From Tessaracoccus lacteus (GTDB lineage: Bacteria; Actinomycetota; Actinomycetes; Propionibacteriales; Propionibacteriaceae), in NCBI RefSeq assembly GCF_029917005.1, contig NZ_CP123967.1:2232001-2296000 (forward strand): 64,000 bases of DNA. Reading direction: 5' to 3'. This document shows, piece after piece, positions 53,964 to 63,388 of the stretch (position 1 is the stretch's first letter; every line of letters begins with the position of its first letter). The position numbers and the translations under genes are program-made. The notes below the pieces were generated by a model, which worked only from the letters and a program-made list of their open reading frames with translations, searched no databases and had not been told where the DNA came from.

Positions 53964-55628
53964 TCACTTCAGGCGGAAGGCCCACGGGGTGCTGAGCACG
54001 CCGGGCGCGACGATTCCCACACGGCCGAGCAGGGTCGTGACCATCGACTCGATGCCGCCGAGGTTCGCCCCGGAGCCCGTGTGCTCGCTGGATCTGGCGG
54101 GTCGGAGCAGTTGTGCGAGGCCGTTCTCCCCTAGATGCGTCACGCGAGCCTTCGACTCGTCGATGCCGGCGAGTGCGCAGGCCCGCTCGATGGCGCGCCG
54201 CCGACCGCCGATATGGTCCACCAGGCCCCGGGTGCGGGCGTCCTCGCCGGTCCAGACCCGGCCGCGCGCAAGCTTCTCCAGGTCGTCGTAGTCCATGCCC
54301 CGGTCCCGTGCCGCGAAGGTCGTGAAGTCCAGGTAGACGCGGTCGAGCCAGCGGTCGAGCCGCTCCCAGTCGGCGTCGCTGAACGGGGTCGCAGGAGAGA
54401 AGGTGCCGGCGGCCTCGCTGAACGGCAGGGTCTCGCGGACCAGTCCGAGCCTCTCGTAGAGGCCCTGCGTGACGACCTTGCCGCCAAGGACGCCGATGGA
54501 ACCGGTCAGGGTGGCGGCCTGTGCGACGATCTCGTTGCTCGCCATCGAGACGTAGTAGCCGCCGGAGGCCGCCATGGTGCCCATGTGCGCGACGACCGGC
54601 TTGCCCGCCTGCCTCAGCCTCAGAACCGAGCGACGGATGAAGTCGGAGGCCACGGCAGACCCCCCGGGCGAGTCGACGGCGAACACGACGGCGCGGACCT
54701 CGTCGTCGCGCAGGGCGTGGCGCAGCTGCTCGTCGACCACGTCCGCGCCGGCGGACTGGCCACCGGTCAACGAGCGGGTTCCGCGGCCGGTGACGATGGC
54801 ACCGCGCAGCGTGACGACGGCGACCTTCGGCTGCGAACGGCGCAGCTTCGCGAGCCTGGCTGCGGGCGTCGTGTGCCGGTGCGCGAACACCAGGGCCTCG
54901 GGTGCGGCGCCCCATTCCTCGAGCGCGGCGGCGTAGGCCTCGTCGCGGTAGCCGATGCGGTCGATGAGTCCGAGCTCGAGCGCCCGCTCCGGGTCGACCG
55001 GCGACGCATCCATCGCCGAGCGGACGATCGTCTCGTCGACCGAGCGGCGGCGGGCGATCGCCGCCACGAGCCCGTCGGTGATGGACTCGCCGATCCGCTG
55101 CATCATCTCCCGGTGCGGTCCGGTGACGGTCTCCGCGGAGTAGGTGTTGGCCGCCGTCTTGTACTCGTGGCGCTGGCCGAACTGGGGGGTCAGGCCTGCC
55201 TTCTCGAAGAGTCCGCGCAGCAGTGTGATCTCAAGCTGGAGTCCTTCGATGCTTAGCATCCCCGTTGGCTGGACCCAGACGCGGTGCGCTGCGGCGGCGA
55301 CGGCGTACGCGACGAGGCCGCCGCTGAGTTCGCCGAACGACTCGGCCCAGGCCATGGTCGGCCGATGCCTGCCGAAGGTCTCGATGAGCTCGGCGACCTC
55401 CTCGGCGTGCGCCAGGTCGAGGCCCGGCACGGCGTGCACGATGAGGCCGCGCACGTGCTCGTCGGTCGCGGCGTCGGCGAGGTGGTCGCGCAGGCCCTGC
55501 AGGGTGGGGCTGTTGATCAGCTGGATCGCTTCGAGCGGATTGTCCGGCCGGGCGGTCAGCACCCCGCGCGCCAGGTCCAGCTCGAGGACCACCTGCCTGT
55601 CACGTCCGAGGACATCGAAGACTGCCAT
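53964..55628 (-). CDS. sppA: Signal peptide peptidase SppA (67-kDa type)
   Basis: A 554-residue tandem-domain serine protease. The lysine general base is K157 (RHEYKTAAN) in the N-terminal half. The nucleophile serine (MGTMAASGGYYVSMASNEIV, about residue 358) lies in the C-terminal half. The family degrades cleaved signal peptides at the membrane. No N-terminal transmembrane helix is visible, unlike E. coli SppA, so it may associate peripherally or act in the cytoplasm. Confidence 0.9.
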   Translation of the reverse strand: MAVFDVLGRDRQVVLELDLARGVLTARPDNPLEAIQLINSPTLQGLRDHLADAATDEHVRGLIVHAVPGLDLAHAEEVAELIETFGRHRPTMAWAESFGELSGGLVAYAVAAAAHRVWVQPTGMLSIEGLQLEITLLRGLFEKAGLTPQFGQRHEYKTAANTYSAETVTGPHREMMQRIGESITDGLVAAIARRRSVDETIVRSAMDASPVDPERALELGLIDRIGYRDEAYAAALEEWGAAPEALVFAHRHTTPAARLAKLRRSQPKVAVVTLRGAIVTGRGTRSLTGGQSAGADVVDEQLRHALRDDEVRAVVFAVDSPGGSAVASDFIRRSVLRLRQAGKPVVAHMGTMAASGGYYVSMASNEIVAQAATLTGSIGVLGGKVVTQGLYERLGLVRETLPFSEAAGTFSPATPFSDADWERLDRWLDRVYLDFTTFAARDRGMDYDDLEKLARGRVWTGEDARTRGLVDHIGGRRRAIERACALAGIDESKARVTHLGENGLAQLLRPARSSEHTGSGANLGGIESMVTTLLGRVGIVAPGVLSTPWAFRLK

Positions 55629-55661
55629 GCGTCCCAGCTTACGGAAGGGCGGAAACGCGAC

Positions 55662-55690
55662 GCGGGCCCTCCCAGAGGGGAAGGGCCCGC
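55662..55690 (-). terminator. Terminator after tkt
   Basis: A stem of 9 + 3 bp (55662-55673 with 55678-55690, one bulge) with an AGAG loop. It lies 16 bases after the tkt stop on the minus strand and is followed by TCGCGTTTCC. Confidence 0.6.
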
Positions 55691-55706
55691 ATCTGGCAGC
55701 GGCTGA

Positions 55707-57764
55707 TCAGCCGAGCAGCGAGGTGGCGGTGGCGGCCACGTTGTCGGCGGTGATGCCGAACTCCTCGAAGCACTTCGCACCCGACGCGGAGGCGCCGAAG
55801 TGCTCAATGCTCACCGAGGCGCCGGCCGGGCCGACGTACTTGGCCCAGCCCATGGCGATGCCGGCCTCGACGCTGACGCGCGCGGTGACGGCAGCGGGGA
55901 GCACGGACTCCTTGTACTCGGTGCTCTGCTCGTCGAACCACTCCTGGCAGGGCATGGACACGACGCGGGTCGGCACGCCGGCGGCCTGCAGCTTCTCCTG
56001 CGCGGCCAGCGCGACGGGGACCTCGGAGCCGGTGGCGATGAGGATGACCTTGAGGTCACCCTCTTCCTCGCTCAGGACGTACGCGCCCTTCGCGACGCCC
56101 TCCGCGGAGGCGTAGCGCTCACCGCGGGCGACGATCGGGAGGTCCTGACGCGACAGGATGAGGCCGGCGGGGCGGTCGTTGCGGCGCAGGATCTCGCCCC
56201 ACGCGACCGAGGTCTCGTTGGCGTCGGCGGGACGCACGATGTCGAGGCCGGGGATGGCGCGCAACGCGGCCAGGTGCTCGATCGGCTGGTGCGTCGGGCC
56301 GTCCTCGCCGACGCCGACGGAGTCGTGCGACCAGACGAAGATCGACGGGACCTTCATGAGCGCGGCGAGCCGGACGGCGGGGCGCATGTAGTCCGCGAAG
56401 ACGAGGAACGTGCCGCCGTAGGGGCGGGTCAGGCCGGACACGGCGATGCCGTTGAGGATGCCGCCCATGGCGTGCTCGCGGATGCCGAAGTGCAGCGTGC
56501 GGCCGTACTCGTTGCCCGACCATTCCTTGGTGGTGCGGTGTGCGGGCAGGAAGGACGGCTCGCCCTTCATGGTGGTGTTGTTCGAGCCTGCCAGGTCGGC
56601 GGAGCCGCCCCAGAGCTCGGGCAGCTGGTCTGCCAGCGCGGAGAGGACCTCGCCGGAGGCGGCGCGGGTGGACTTCTTGCCCTCCTCGAACACCGGCAGG
56701 CTCAGCGTCTCGGGCAGCTTCCCGGCCTGGACGCGCTGCAGCAACGCGACCTTCTCGGGGTTGGCCTTGGTCCAGGCCTCGAACTTCTCGTCCCACGCGG
56801 TGCGGGCGGCCTTGCCGCGGGCCGCGACGTTGGCGCGGGCAGCGTCGACGGCGTCCTGGTCGACGGCGAAGGGCTTCTGCTCGAAGCCGAGCACCTCCTT
56901 GAGGGCGGCGATCTCGTCGGAGCCGATCTTGGAGCCGTGCACAGCGTGGTTGCCCTGCTTGTTCGGCAGCGGCCAGCCGATGACGGTGGTCAGCTTGATG
57001 AAGCTGGGCTTGTCGGTGACGGCCTTGGCGGCCTCGATGGCGTTGTAGAGCGCCTCGACGTCCTCGCGGTACTCGGTGCCGCCGTTCGTCCAGTCGACGT
57101 GCTGCACGTGCCACCCGTAGGCGGCGTAGCGGGCCTCGACGTCCTCGGTGAACGAGATGTCGGTCTCGCCCTCGATCGTGATGCGGTTGTCGTCGTAGAT
57201 CAGGACGAGGTTGCCGAGTTCCTGCGTCGCGGCGAGTGACGAGGCCTCGGAGGAGACGCCCTCCTGCAGGCAGCCGTCGCCGGCGATCGTGTAGACGTAG
57301 TGGTCGAACAGGGACTCGCCGGCCGGCGCGTCGGGCTCGAACAGGCCGCGCTCACGGCGGGCGGCCATGGCCATGCCGACGGCGTTGCTGATGCCGGCGC
57401 CCAGCGGGCCGGTGGTGGTCTCGACGAAGGCGGTGTGCCCGTACTCGGGGTGGCCGGGCGTCTTCGCGCCCCAGGTGCGCAGCGACTCGAGGTCGCCGAG
57501 CTCGAGGCCCAGGCCGCCGAGGTACAGCTGGGTGTACTGGGTCAGGGACGCGTGGCCCGCAGACAGCACGAACCGGTCGCGACCGATCCACTTGTCGTCA
57601 GTCGGGTCGGTGTTCATGACCTTCTGGTACAGCAGGTACGCCACGGGCGCCAGGGAGATCGGGGTGCCGGGGTGGCCGTTGCCGACCTTCTCCACGGCGT
57701 CGGCCGCCAGGATGCGCGCCGTGTCAACGGCTCGGGCGTCCTTGTCCGTCCACTCAAAAGTCAC
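55707..57764 (-). CDS. tkt: Transketolase
   Basis: A 685-residue thiamine diphosphate enzyme of the pentose phosphate pathway. It has [34 protein letters not shown] and the ThDP-binding [20 protein letters not shown]. GKxxR-type sugar contacts and the C-terminal [20 protein letters not shown] loop follow. The GTG start follows AAGGACC. The upstream gap holds a TAGGAT box on the minus strand. Confidence 0.97.
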   Translation of the reverse strand: MTFEWTDKDARAVDTARILAADAVEKVGNGHPGTPISLAPVAYLLYQKVMNTDPTDDKWIGRDRFVLSAGHASLTQYTQLYLGGLGLELGDLESLRTWGAKTPGHPEYGHTAFVETTTGPLGAGISNAVGMAMAARRERGLFEPDAPAGESLFDHYVYTIAGDGCLQEGVSSEASSLAATQELGNLVLIYDDNRITIEGETDISFTEDVEARYAAYGWHVQHVDWTNGGTEYREDVEALYNAIEAAKAVTDKPSFIKLTTVIGWPLPNKQGNHAVHGSKIGSDEIAALKEVLGFEQKPFAVDQDAVDAARANVAARGKAARTAWDEKFEAWTKANPEKVALLQRVQAGKLPETLSLPVFEEGKKSTRAASGEVLSALADQLPELWGGSADLAGSNNTTMKGEPSFLPAHRTTKEWSGNEYGRTLHFGIREHAMGGILNGIAVSGLTRPYGGTFLVFADYMRPAVRLAALMKVPSIFVWSHDSVGVGEDGPTHQPIEHLAALRAIPGLDIVRPADANETSVAWGEILRRNDRPAGLILSRQDLPIVARGERYASAEGVAKGAYVLSEEEGDLKVILIATGSEVPVALAAQEKLQAAGVPTRVVSMPCQEWFDEQSTEYKESVLPAAVTARVSVEAGIAMGWAKYVGPAGASVSIEHFGASASGAKCFEEFGITADNVAATATSLLG

Positions 57765-57843
57765 AGTTGGTCCTTACCTAGGGGTGCTTCTCTGCGCAAC
57801 AAATCCTATCGTGCGGGCTCTCGGTGGACCCAACGGCATCTGC

Positions 57844-58044
57844 TCAGTCCTGGGGGAACGGCCACGAAACCGTGTCGAGATCGACCGCGTCGATTGTCGG
57901 GGTCGGATCCTCCACCTGCCCTGCCTCGGCCGGCTCGGAGGGAAGGCCGGGGTCGACCGGGCGGATGGTCTCGCCGAGCGCCTCGCGGACGAGCTTCTGG
58001 ATCCCCTCGGCGGAGGATCCATCGAACATGCGGGTCTCCGGCAT
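57844..58044 (-). CDS. Small acidic protein of unknown function coupled to a phosphoribosyltransferase
   Basis: A 66-residue soluble protein (MPETRMFDGSSAEGIQKLVR, then a Pro/Glu/Asp-rich tail ending WPFPQD). The ATG has a GGAGG site about 9 bases upstream and starts 3 bases after the phosphoribosyltransferase stop, so it is likely translated. No family is recognised. It may be a partner of the upstream enzyme. Confidence 0.6.
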   Translation of the reverse strand: MPETRMFDGSSAEGIQKLVREALGETIRPVDPGLPSEPAEAGQVEDPTPTIDAVDLDTVSWPFPQD

Positions 58045-58047
58045 GGC

Positions 58048-58551
58048 TCAGGCCTCCTTCGTGACGGGGGGCTCCGCCGACCACGGGAAGACGATCCACT
58101 CGTCGGTGGCGCACCACACGTAGTCGGGCTGGATCAACGTGCGGGACTTGGAGTAGAGGACCGCGGAGCGGACCTCCCCGCCGAAGCCGCGCAGCAGCTT
58201 GATGACCAGGCCGAGGGTGCGGCCGGAGTCGGCGACATCGTCGACCACGAGGATCTTCTTGCCGACGATGGAGTCGGTGTCGAGCATCGGGGCGAGCAGC
58301 ACCGGGTCGGGCAGGGTCTGGTTGACGTCCGTGTAGAACTCGACGTTGATCGCGTCGCACAGCTTGACGCCCAGCGCGTAGGTCAGCGCTCCGGCCAGGG
58401 GCAGGCCGCCGCGGGCGACGCCGATGATCACCTCCGGTTCGAAGCCCGAGTAGGCGATGTCCTGCGCGAGTTCGCGCGACGCGGACCCGAACCCGTCCCA
58501 GGTCAGGATCTCTTTTGTCATCAGTTCATTGGAGTCCGCGTGGTAAGCCAT
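58048..58551 (-). CDS. Phosphoribosyltransferase family protein (hypoxanthine/xanthine type)
   Basis: A 167-residue type I PRTase-fold protein with the PRPP-binding motif KILVVDDVADSGRTLGLV (near residue 93). VIIGVARGGLPLAGALTYAL near the N-terminus and DEWIVFPWSAEPP near the C-terminus resemble xanthine/hypoxanthine PRTases such as Gpt. The base substrate is uncertain. The start at 58551 lies inside the GNAT gene and has a TACCAT box 6 bases upstream. Confidence 0.85.
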   Translation of the reverse strand: MAYHADSNELMTKEILTWDGFGSASRELAQDIAYSGFEPEVIIGVARGGLPLAGALTYALGVKLCDAINVEFYTDVNQTLPDPVLLAPMLDTDSIVGKKILVVDDVADSGRTLGLVIKLLRGFGGEVRSAVLYSKSRTLIQPDYVWCATDEWIVFPWSAEPPVTKEA

Positions 58552-59113
58552 GGACGTATGGTAGTCGGGCGGATTTTCCGGCCGGCGGGAGGTCCACGTC
58601 AGGCGAGGGGTCGCCCCCACCGTCGAGGATCAGGGTCATGAACACCACCGTGCGCCACTGACCGAACTTGAGCCCGACCTCCGGGAGTCTGCCGGTCTCC
58701 TCGAAGCCGAGCCTGCGGTGGAACTCGATGGAGGCTTCGTTGGTTGCGTCGATGACGCCGACCATGACGTGCACGTTGCGGCCCAGCGCGTGGTCGATCA
58801 GCGCATTCATCAGCATCCGGCCGCCGCCGACCGCACGCCGCCCCTCGGCGATGTAGACGCTGTGCTCGACCGTGTGGACGTAGCCGGCGAGGCTCCTGAA
58901 GGGTCCATAGGCTGCGTACCCGACGACCTCACCGTCGTCCTCGAGCACCAGCACCGGCTGCTCGGCGACCACATGCGCCTCGAGCCATGCACGGCGGTCC
59001 TCGACCGAGACGGGATCCAGTGCGTACGAGGCGGTCGTGCCGACGCCGGCCGTGTTGTAGATCTCCGTGATGGTGTCGATGTCGCGCGCGGACGCGGGCC
59101 TGATGGTGAGCAT
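58526..59113 (-). CDS. GNAT acetyltransferase, phosphinothricin-acetyltransferase-like
   Basis: A 195-residue enzyme with the PAT-family layout: TIRPASARDIDTITEIYNTA, SVYIAEGRRAVGGGRMLMNA (acetyl-CoA loop), NEASIEFHRRLGFEETGRLP and VGLKFGQWRTVVFM. Its last 26 bases overlap the start of the phosphoribosyltransferase gene. An amino-acid-like amine is the likely class of substrate. It is divergent from the mutarotase gene. Confidence 0.85.
   Translation of the reverse strand: MLTIRPASARDIDTITEIYNTAGVGTTASYALDPVSVEDRRAWLEAHVVAEQPVLVLEDDGEVVGYAAYGPFRSLAGYVHTVEHSVYIAEGRRAVGGGRMLMNALIDHALGRNVHVMVGVIDATNEASIEFHRRLGFEETGRLPEVGLKFGQWRTVVFMTLILDGGGDPSPDVDLPPAGKSARLPYVHGLPRGLQ
58558..58563 (-). promoter_or_regulatory. 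-10 box (TACCAT) for the phosphoribosyltransferase gene
   Basis: TACCAT on the minus strand, within the GNAT coding sequence, ends 6 bases before the ATG at 58551. It would allow independent, leaderless expression. Confidence 0.45.
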
Positions 59114-59148
59114 GTCCGCGATCCTAAGTGAGTCACCGGCGGCCCCGG

Positions 59149-59154
59149 TACGGT
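59149..59154 (+). promoter_or_regulatory. -10 box (TACGGT) for the mutarotase gene
   Basis: TACGGT ends 6 bases before the ATG at 59161, a leaderless layout. Confidence 0.45.
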
Positions 59155-59160
59155 TGTCCC

Positions 59161-59988
59161 ATGCCCGCGACCGTCTCAGCCGATGTCCATCGACTCAGCG
59201 GCCGGTGGGGCCGTCTCGACATGCACGCACTCGGCGCGACGGTGACGTCGTGGGCACCGGGGGGAGTCGAGCAGATCTTCACCTGTGAGGACGCCGAACC
59301 CTCGCCCGGCCGGATGTGGCACGGCGGCATCCCCATCTGCGCCCCATGGTTCGGCAGCGGCATGGGGCTCGACTGGGAGGTGCCGTTCCGCCACGGTCTC
59401 GTCTCGCGCGTCGCATGGCAGGTGGTGCACAGCACGTCCGGCGACGACGGCGCCACGATCGTGCTGCGCACGGACGCGAGATCGACGCGCCACCTCGCCG
59501 GATCGGACAGATTCCCCGCGGACCTCGGCTACGAGCTGCGGGCGGAGGCGGACGCGCGCGAGCTGGCGCTGAGCCTGACGATCACGAGCCCGACCCAGCC
59601 AACCCGGATCGAGGCCATGTTCCACCCGTACCTTGCCGTCGACGTGCCGACCGCCCGCCTCGCCGGGCTCGGCGGCATCGAGTACCGCGACTTCAGCGAC
59701 GGGACGGAGGGTGTCGAGGTGGCGAGCCTGCGCGTGGACGGGGCGCTGGACCGCGTCTACGCCGCGGCCGCCCCGGCCACGGTCACCGACGCGTCGGGCA
59801 GCCTCGAGGTCGTCCCGGAGGGGGCGGCCACTGCCGTGGTGTGGAACCCGGGCATCGTCGACGGCCGCTTCGCCGCGGGCGAGGGGCAGCGCTTCCTGTG
59901 CATGGAGTTCGGCAACGCCGCCGCCGGCGCCGTCGACCTGCCGGCCGGCGGATCCCACCGCCTGGGGATCCGCCTGACCCGCGCCTGA
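59161..59988 (+). CDS. D-hexose-6-phosphate mutarotase (aldose 1-epimerase fold)
   Basis: A 275-residue galactose-mutarotase-fold enzyme. WHGGIPICAPWFG, PFRHGLVSRVAWQV (active-site His) and FHPYLAVDV (His), with Glu in CMEFGNA, follow the YeaD-like pattern. It interconverts anomers of glucose-6-phosphate or related sugar phosphates. The start at 59161 is supported by the -10 box; an upstream GTG at 59128 would overlap it. Confidence 0.88.
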   Translation: MPATVSADVHRLSGRWGRLDMHALGATVTSWAPGGVEQIFTCEDAEPSPGRMWHGGIPICAPWFGSGMGLDWEVPFRHGLVSRVAWQVVHSTSGDDGATIVLRTDARSTRHLAGSDRFPADLGYELRAEADARELALSLTITSPTQPTRIEAMFHPYLAVDVPTARLAGLGGIEYRDFSDGTEGVEVASLRVDGALDRVYAAAAPATVTDASGSLEVVPEGAATAVVWNPGIVDGRFAAGEGQRFLCMEFGNAAAGAVDLPAGGSHRLGIRLTRA

Positions 59989-59990
59989 CC

Positions 59991-60596
59991 TCAGCGGCCG
60001 AGGGCATCCGCCTCGGCGCCGATGGTCGTGTCGTCACCGTGGCCCGTGTGCACGACCGTGGCGTCGGGCAGCCCGAACAGCCGTGCCCTGATCGACTCCT
60101 CGATGGTGTCGCGGCTGCTGAAGGAGCGCCCGGTGGCGCCGGGCCCGCCGTTGAAGAGCGTGTCGCCGGTGAAGACGCAGCCGAGTTCCGGCGCGTAGAG
60201 GCACACGGCTCCGGGCGCGTGGCCGGGCGTGTGGATCACCTGCAGCGTCACTGACCCGACCGTGAACTCCTGCCCGTCGAACAGGTCGTGGTCCCAGTGC
60301 CGGTCCGGGTGCGTCAGGCTCCACACAGGCTCGTCGGCTGGGTGCAGCCAGATGGGGGCGCCGGTGGCATCGGCCAGCTCGGGGGCCACGCGGACGTGGT
60401 CATCGTGCGCGTGCGTGCAGACGATGGCCTGGACGCGTCGACCGTCGACGGCCTTCAAGATGGCGTCGACGTCGTGAGGGGCGTCGATGACGATGACCTC
60501 GTCCTCGTCGCCGACCAGCCACAGGTTGTTGTCGACGTCGAAGGTCTGGCCGTCGAGGGAGAAGGTGCCGCTGGTGACGGCGTGCGTGATGCTCAC
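59991..60596 (-). CDS. Metallo-beta-lactamase fold hydrolase, partner of mycothiol-dependent formaldehyde dehydrogenase
   Basis: A 201-residue hydrolase with the metal motif CTHAHDDHV (near residue 58). [24 protein letters not shown] and [11 protein letters not shown] follow. The GTG start overlaps the dehydrogenase stop (GTGA). In mycobacteria the same pair (Rv2259/Rv2260) is known, and hydrolysis of S-formylmycothiol has been suggested for the MBL protein. That role is inferred here from context. Confidence 0.85.
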   Translation of the reverse strand: MSITHAVTSGTFSLDGQTFDVDNNLWLVGDEDEVIVIDAPHDVDAILKAVDGRRVQAIVCTHAHDDHVRVAPELADATGAPIWLHPADEPVWSLTHPDRHWDHDLFDGQEFTVGSVTLQVIHTPGHAPGAVCLYAPELGCVFTGDTLFNGGPGATGRSFSSRDTIEESIRARLFGLPDATVVHTGHGDDTTIGAEADALGR

Positions 60597-61678
60597 AGGA
60601 CCACCACCGAGCGCAGGACCTCGCCGCGGTGCATCTTCTCGAAGGCCTCCTCGATGTCGCCGATGCCGATCTCCTCGGAGACGAACGCATCCAGGTCGAG
60701 CCTGCCCTGCCGGTACAGGTCCACGAGCATCGGGAAGTCCCTCGACGGGAGACAGTCGCCGTACCAGGAGGACTTGAGCGAGCCACCGCGGCCGAACACG
60801 TCGAGCAGCGGGATGTCGGGGACCGTCATGTCGGGGCGCGGGACGCCGACCAGGACGACCGTTCCGGCAAGGTCGCGGGCGTAGAACGCCTGCTTCCAGG
60901 TCTGGGGAACGCCCACGGCGTCGATCACGACGTCGGCCCCGAACCCTCCGGTGAGTTCCCGGATTGCCTCGACCGGGTCCTGGCCGGCGGAGTTGACGGC
61001 ATGCGTCGCGCCAAGGGAGGTTGCGCGCGCCAGCTTGGTGTCGTCGATGTCGACGGCGATGATCGTGCCCGCACCGGCGAGCGCGGAGCCGGCGATGGCT
61101 GCGCAGCCGACGCCGCCGCAGCCGATGACCGCAACCGACTTCCCGCGGGTGACGCCTCCGGTGTTGATGGCCGCGCCGATGCCGGCCATGATGCCGCAGC
61201 CCAGCAGCCCGACCGCCGCCGGGCGCGCGTCCGGGTCGACCTTGGTGCACTGCCCCGCCGCGACGAGAGTCTTCTCGGCGAAGGCGCCGATGCCCAGCGC
61301 GGGGGTCAGCTCCGTACCGTCGGCGAGCGTCATCTTCTGCGTCGCGTTGAAGGTGGCGAAGCAGTACTGCGGCTCGCCGCGACGGCACGCGCGGCAGTCG
61401 CCGCAGACGGCGCGCCAGTTCAGGATGACGAAGTCGCCGGGCGCGACGGAGGTCACGCCCGCGCCGACGGACTCGACGATGCCGGCGGCCTCGTGGCCGA
61501 GCAGGAACGGGAAGTCGTCGTTGATCCCGCCCTCACGGTAATGGAGGTCCGTGTGGCACACGCCACAGGCCTGGATCCGCACGACCGCCTCGCCGGGGCC
61601 GGGGTCGGGGATGACGATGGTTTCGAGGGTGACCGGGGCGCCCTTGGCGCGGGCGACTACGCCTTTGACCTGCTGCAT
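60593..61678 (-). CDS. S-(hydroxymethyl)mycothiol dehydrogenase (MscR type)
   Basis: A 361-residue zinc alcohol dehydrogenase. Catalytic Zn ligands are in [10 protein letters not shown] and GHEAAG, the structural Zn site is [15 protein letters not shown], and the NAD-binding motif is [10 protein letters not shown]. It oxidises the mycothiol-formaldehyde adduct and, in relatives, reduces S-nitrosomycothiol. The ATG at 61678 begins at the conserved [16 protein letters not shown]. The MBL hydrolase follows in the same operon. Confidence 0.92.
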   Translation of the reverse strand: MQQVKGVVARAKGAPVTLETIVIPDPGPGEAVVRIQACGVCHTDLHYREGGINDDFPFLLGHEAAGIVESVGAGVTSVAPGDFVILNWRAVCGDCRACRRGEPQYCFATFNATQKMTLADGTELTPALGIGAFAEKTLVAAGQCTKVDPDARPAAVGLLGCGIMAGIGAAINTGGVTRGKSVAVIGCGGVGCAAIAGSALAGAGTIIAVDIDDTKLARATSLGATHAVNSAGQDPVEAIRELTGGFGADVVIDAVGVPQTWKQAFYARDLAGTVVLVGVPRPDMTVPDIPLLDVFGRGGSLKSSWYGDCLPSRDFPMLVDLYRQGRLDLDAFVSEEIGIGDIEEAFEKMHRGEVLRSVVVL

Positions 61679-61692
61679 GGGCCGCAGCCTAG

Positions 61693-62091
61693 CTAGCTTC
61701 GGCTCAACTGCGGCGCGATCTGCCCGGTGAACAGCGGGGCCAGATCCGCATCGCGCGCGGTCGTCGCCACCCATCGGACCTCCTCGATCTCGGCGGCCGG
61801 CATCGGCGTCGCGACCGGATCGGGCCACTGGAACACCCGGGCGAGGACCAGGTGCCCGGACTCGTTGGCGGCCCGGGCCAGGTGCTCGCCGAGGTCTATG
61901 AGACGGGCAGCGTCGAGCTCAAGGCCCAGTTCCTCGCGCACCTCGCGGACAGCGCAGTCCTCGGCACTCTCCCCCGGCTCGGGCTTGCCACCGGGGTTCA
62001 TCCACATCGTGGTGCCGTGCTTGCGGACCAGGAGAACCCTGCCAGCCTTGTCGCGTAGGACGACGGCGGACACAACGATCACGGGTTCCAT
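61693..62091 (-). CDS. Nudix hydrolase
   Basis: A 132-residue enzyme with a complete Nudix box, [20 protein letters not shown] followed by ELGLE (about residues 34-58). Relatives cleave nucleoside diphosphate derivatives or oxidised nucleotides; the substrate here is unknown. The ATG at 62091 is chosen at the start of the Nudix fold ([17 protein letters not shown]). It starts 14 bases before the dehydrogenase gene. Confidence 0.88.
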   Translation of the reverse strand: MEPVIVVSAVVLRDKAGRVLLVRKHGTTMWMNPGGKPEPGESAEDCAVREVREELGLELDAARLIDLGEHLARAANESGHLVLARVFQWPDPVATPMPAAEIEEVRWVATTARDADLAPLFTGQIAPQLSRS

Positions 62092-62150
62092 GACCCAGCA
62101 GGCTAGCGGCCCCGGCGCCTGGATCCACCCACGCCACCGCACGGGCCACG

Positions 62151-62156
62151 TAGAGT
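62151..62156 (+). promoter_or_regulatory. -10 box (TAGAGT) for pncA
   Basis: TAGAGT lies 27 bases before the pncA ATG. A GAGGGAAGGG ribosome-binding stretch (about 62168-62177) lies between them, giving a short leader. Confidence 0.45.
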
Positions 62157-62183
62157 GGCCGCAACCGAGGGAAGGGTGATGTC

Positions 62184-62759
62184 ATGACCAGGGCTCTCAT
62201 CGTGGTGGACGTGCAGGTGGACTTCTGCGAGGGCGGCGCGCTCGGCGTCGACGGCGGTAACGCCGTCGCCGAGCAGGTGGCCGCGTTCCTGGCGCTGCAG
62301 CCGGGCTATGCGCAGGTCGTCGCGACCCGCGACCACCACATCGATCCCGGCCCCCACTTCTCGGACACGCCCGACTTCATCGACAGCTGGCCGCCGCACT
62401 GCGTCGTCGGCACGCCCGGACAGGAGCTCCACCCCGACCTGCGCGGTGTGGCGTTCGGCGCGATCTTCGACAAGGGCAGCCACGAGGCGGCCTACTCGGG
62501 CTTCGAGGGATCCGTCGGCGGCGGCGCCGACGGCGACCGCCTCGCGCCCTGGCTCCGCGACCACGGCATCACCGAGGTCGACGTCGTCGGGATCGCCACG
62601 GACTTCTGCGTGAGAGCCACGGCCCTCGACGCCGCCCGCGAGGGCTTCGCGACCCGCGTCCTCGGCGGCCTCACCGCCGCGGTCCACCCCGGCGGCGTCC
62701 CCGCCGTCGTCGAGGAACTGGCCGCCGCCGACGTGGAGTGGGTCTCCCCGGAGCGCTGA
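62184..62759 (+). CDS. pncA: Nicotinamidase / pyrazinamidase
   Basis: A 191-residue isochorismatase-fold enzyme that converts nicotinamide to nicotinate for NAD salvage and activates pyrazinamide in mycobacteria. The catalytic triad is D9, K97 and C142 (TDFCVRAT). The metal ligands D50, H52, H58 and H72 match the M. tuberculosis enzyme layout. Appears monocistronic, followed by tandem repeats. Confidence 0.94.
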   Translation: MTRALIVVDVQVDFCEGGALGVDGGNAVAEQVAAFLALQPGYAQVVATRDHHIDPGPHFSDTPDFIDSWPPHCVVGTPGQELHPDLRGVAFGAIFDKGSHEAAYSGFEGSVGGGADGDRLAPWLRDHGITEVDVVGIATDFCVRATALDAAREGFATRVLGGLTAAVHPGGVPAVVEELAAADVEWVSPER

Positions 62760-62770
62760 CCGTCCCCCGG

Positions 62771-62895
62771 ACGCCACCCTCACCGACCGACGCCACCCTT
62801 ACCGACGGACGCCACCCTCACCGACCGACGCCACCCTCACCGACCGACGCCACCCTTACCGACGGACGCCACCCTTACCGACGGACGCCACCCTT
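62771..62895. repeat. 19-bp tandem repeats after pncA
   Basis: Six full 19-bp units (ACGCCACCCTYACCGACSG) begin at 62771, 62790, 62809, 62828, 62847 and 62866, with a partial seventh at 62885. They differ only at two positions (C/T and C/G). There are no spacers, so this is not CRISPR. Confidence 0.9.
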
Positions 62896-62965
62896 CTTCG
62901 CACATGCCACCGCCATGGCGGTGGCATGTGTCGAGACGGGTAGCGTCTGCGCATAAGGGTGGCGT
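62885..62965. repeat. Nested inverted repeats with a 30-bp perfect palindrome
   Basis: Bases 62901-62930 are a perfect palindrome centred on CCATGG. Outside it, ACGCCACCCTT (62885-62895, the last tandem unit) is matched by its exact reverse complement at 62955-62965. The whole could form a large cruciform or RNA hairpin. It lies between pncA and the convergent lipoprotein gene. Confidence 0.85.
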
Positions 62966-62986
62966 CTGCGCTCTTCGCTCGGCCGG

Positions 62987-63388
62987 TCAGAAGCTGCAGG
63001 TCACCGCGTCGGAGAAGGCGCCGTCCCGAGCCGCCTGCCGATCCTGCTCGTCGACGGCATCGGCCGGCGCGACCGCGATCTCGATGGTGGAACTCTGCTC
63101 GAGCGACTCCGCGTCGGAGCACGCCGCGAGAACCGTCCATCGCGACGAGCCGAACTGATCCTGGGTGTACGTGGGCTCGAGCCCGAACTCCACCGATACG
63201 CCCTGGATGAGGAGAGCCGCGCTGTCCGGCAGCACGCCTTCCACCTCAGAAAAGCTGCCGCCGACGATCGACGCCGGCGCGTGGGCGGGCGCCTGCGTGC
63301 AGGCGACGACGCCAGGCATCAGCGCCAACGCCACGACTCCAAGCCCAGCCCGCACGAGTGCGCCACGCGGGGAATCCGCCGGCGTCAC
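62987..63388 (-). CDS. Small secreted lipoprotein of unknown function
   Basis: A 133-residue protein. The signal sequence (about 10-30) ends in the lipobox VVAC, followed by TQAPAHAPASIVGGSFSEVE. The mature part has two further cysteines (ACSDAESLEQ and the end VTCSF), which may pair. The GTG start overlaps the stop of the small membrane protein gene (GTGA). No known family is recognised. Confidence 0.65.
   Translation of the reverse strand: MTPADSPRGALVRAGLGVVALALMPGVVACTQAPAHAPASIVGGSFSEVEGVLPDSAALLIQGVSVEFGLEPTYTQDQFGSSRWTVLAACSDAESLEQSSTIEIAVAPADAVDEQDRQAARDGAFSDAVTCSF

Noticed and set aside
62771-62895. CRISPR-like array
   Set aside because: The units are directly abutting, with no spacers and no cas genes nearby.
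62738-62956. 72-codon frame through the 19-bp repeats
   Set aside because: It is made of repeat translation in shifting frames, has no ribosome-binding site and overlaps the pncA end.
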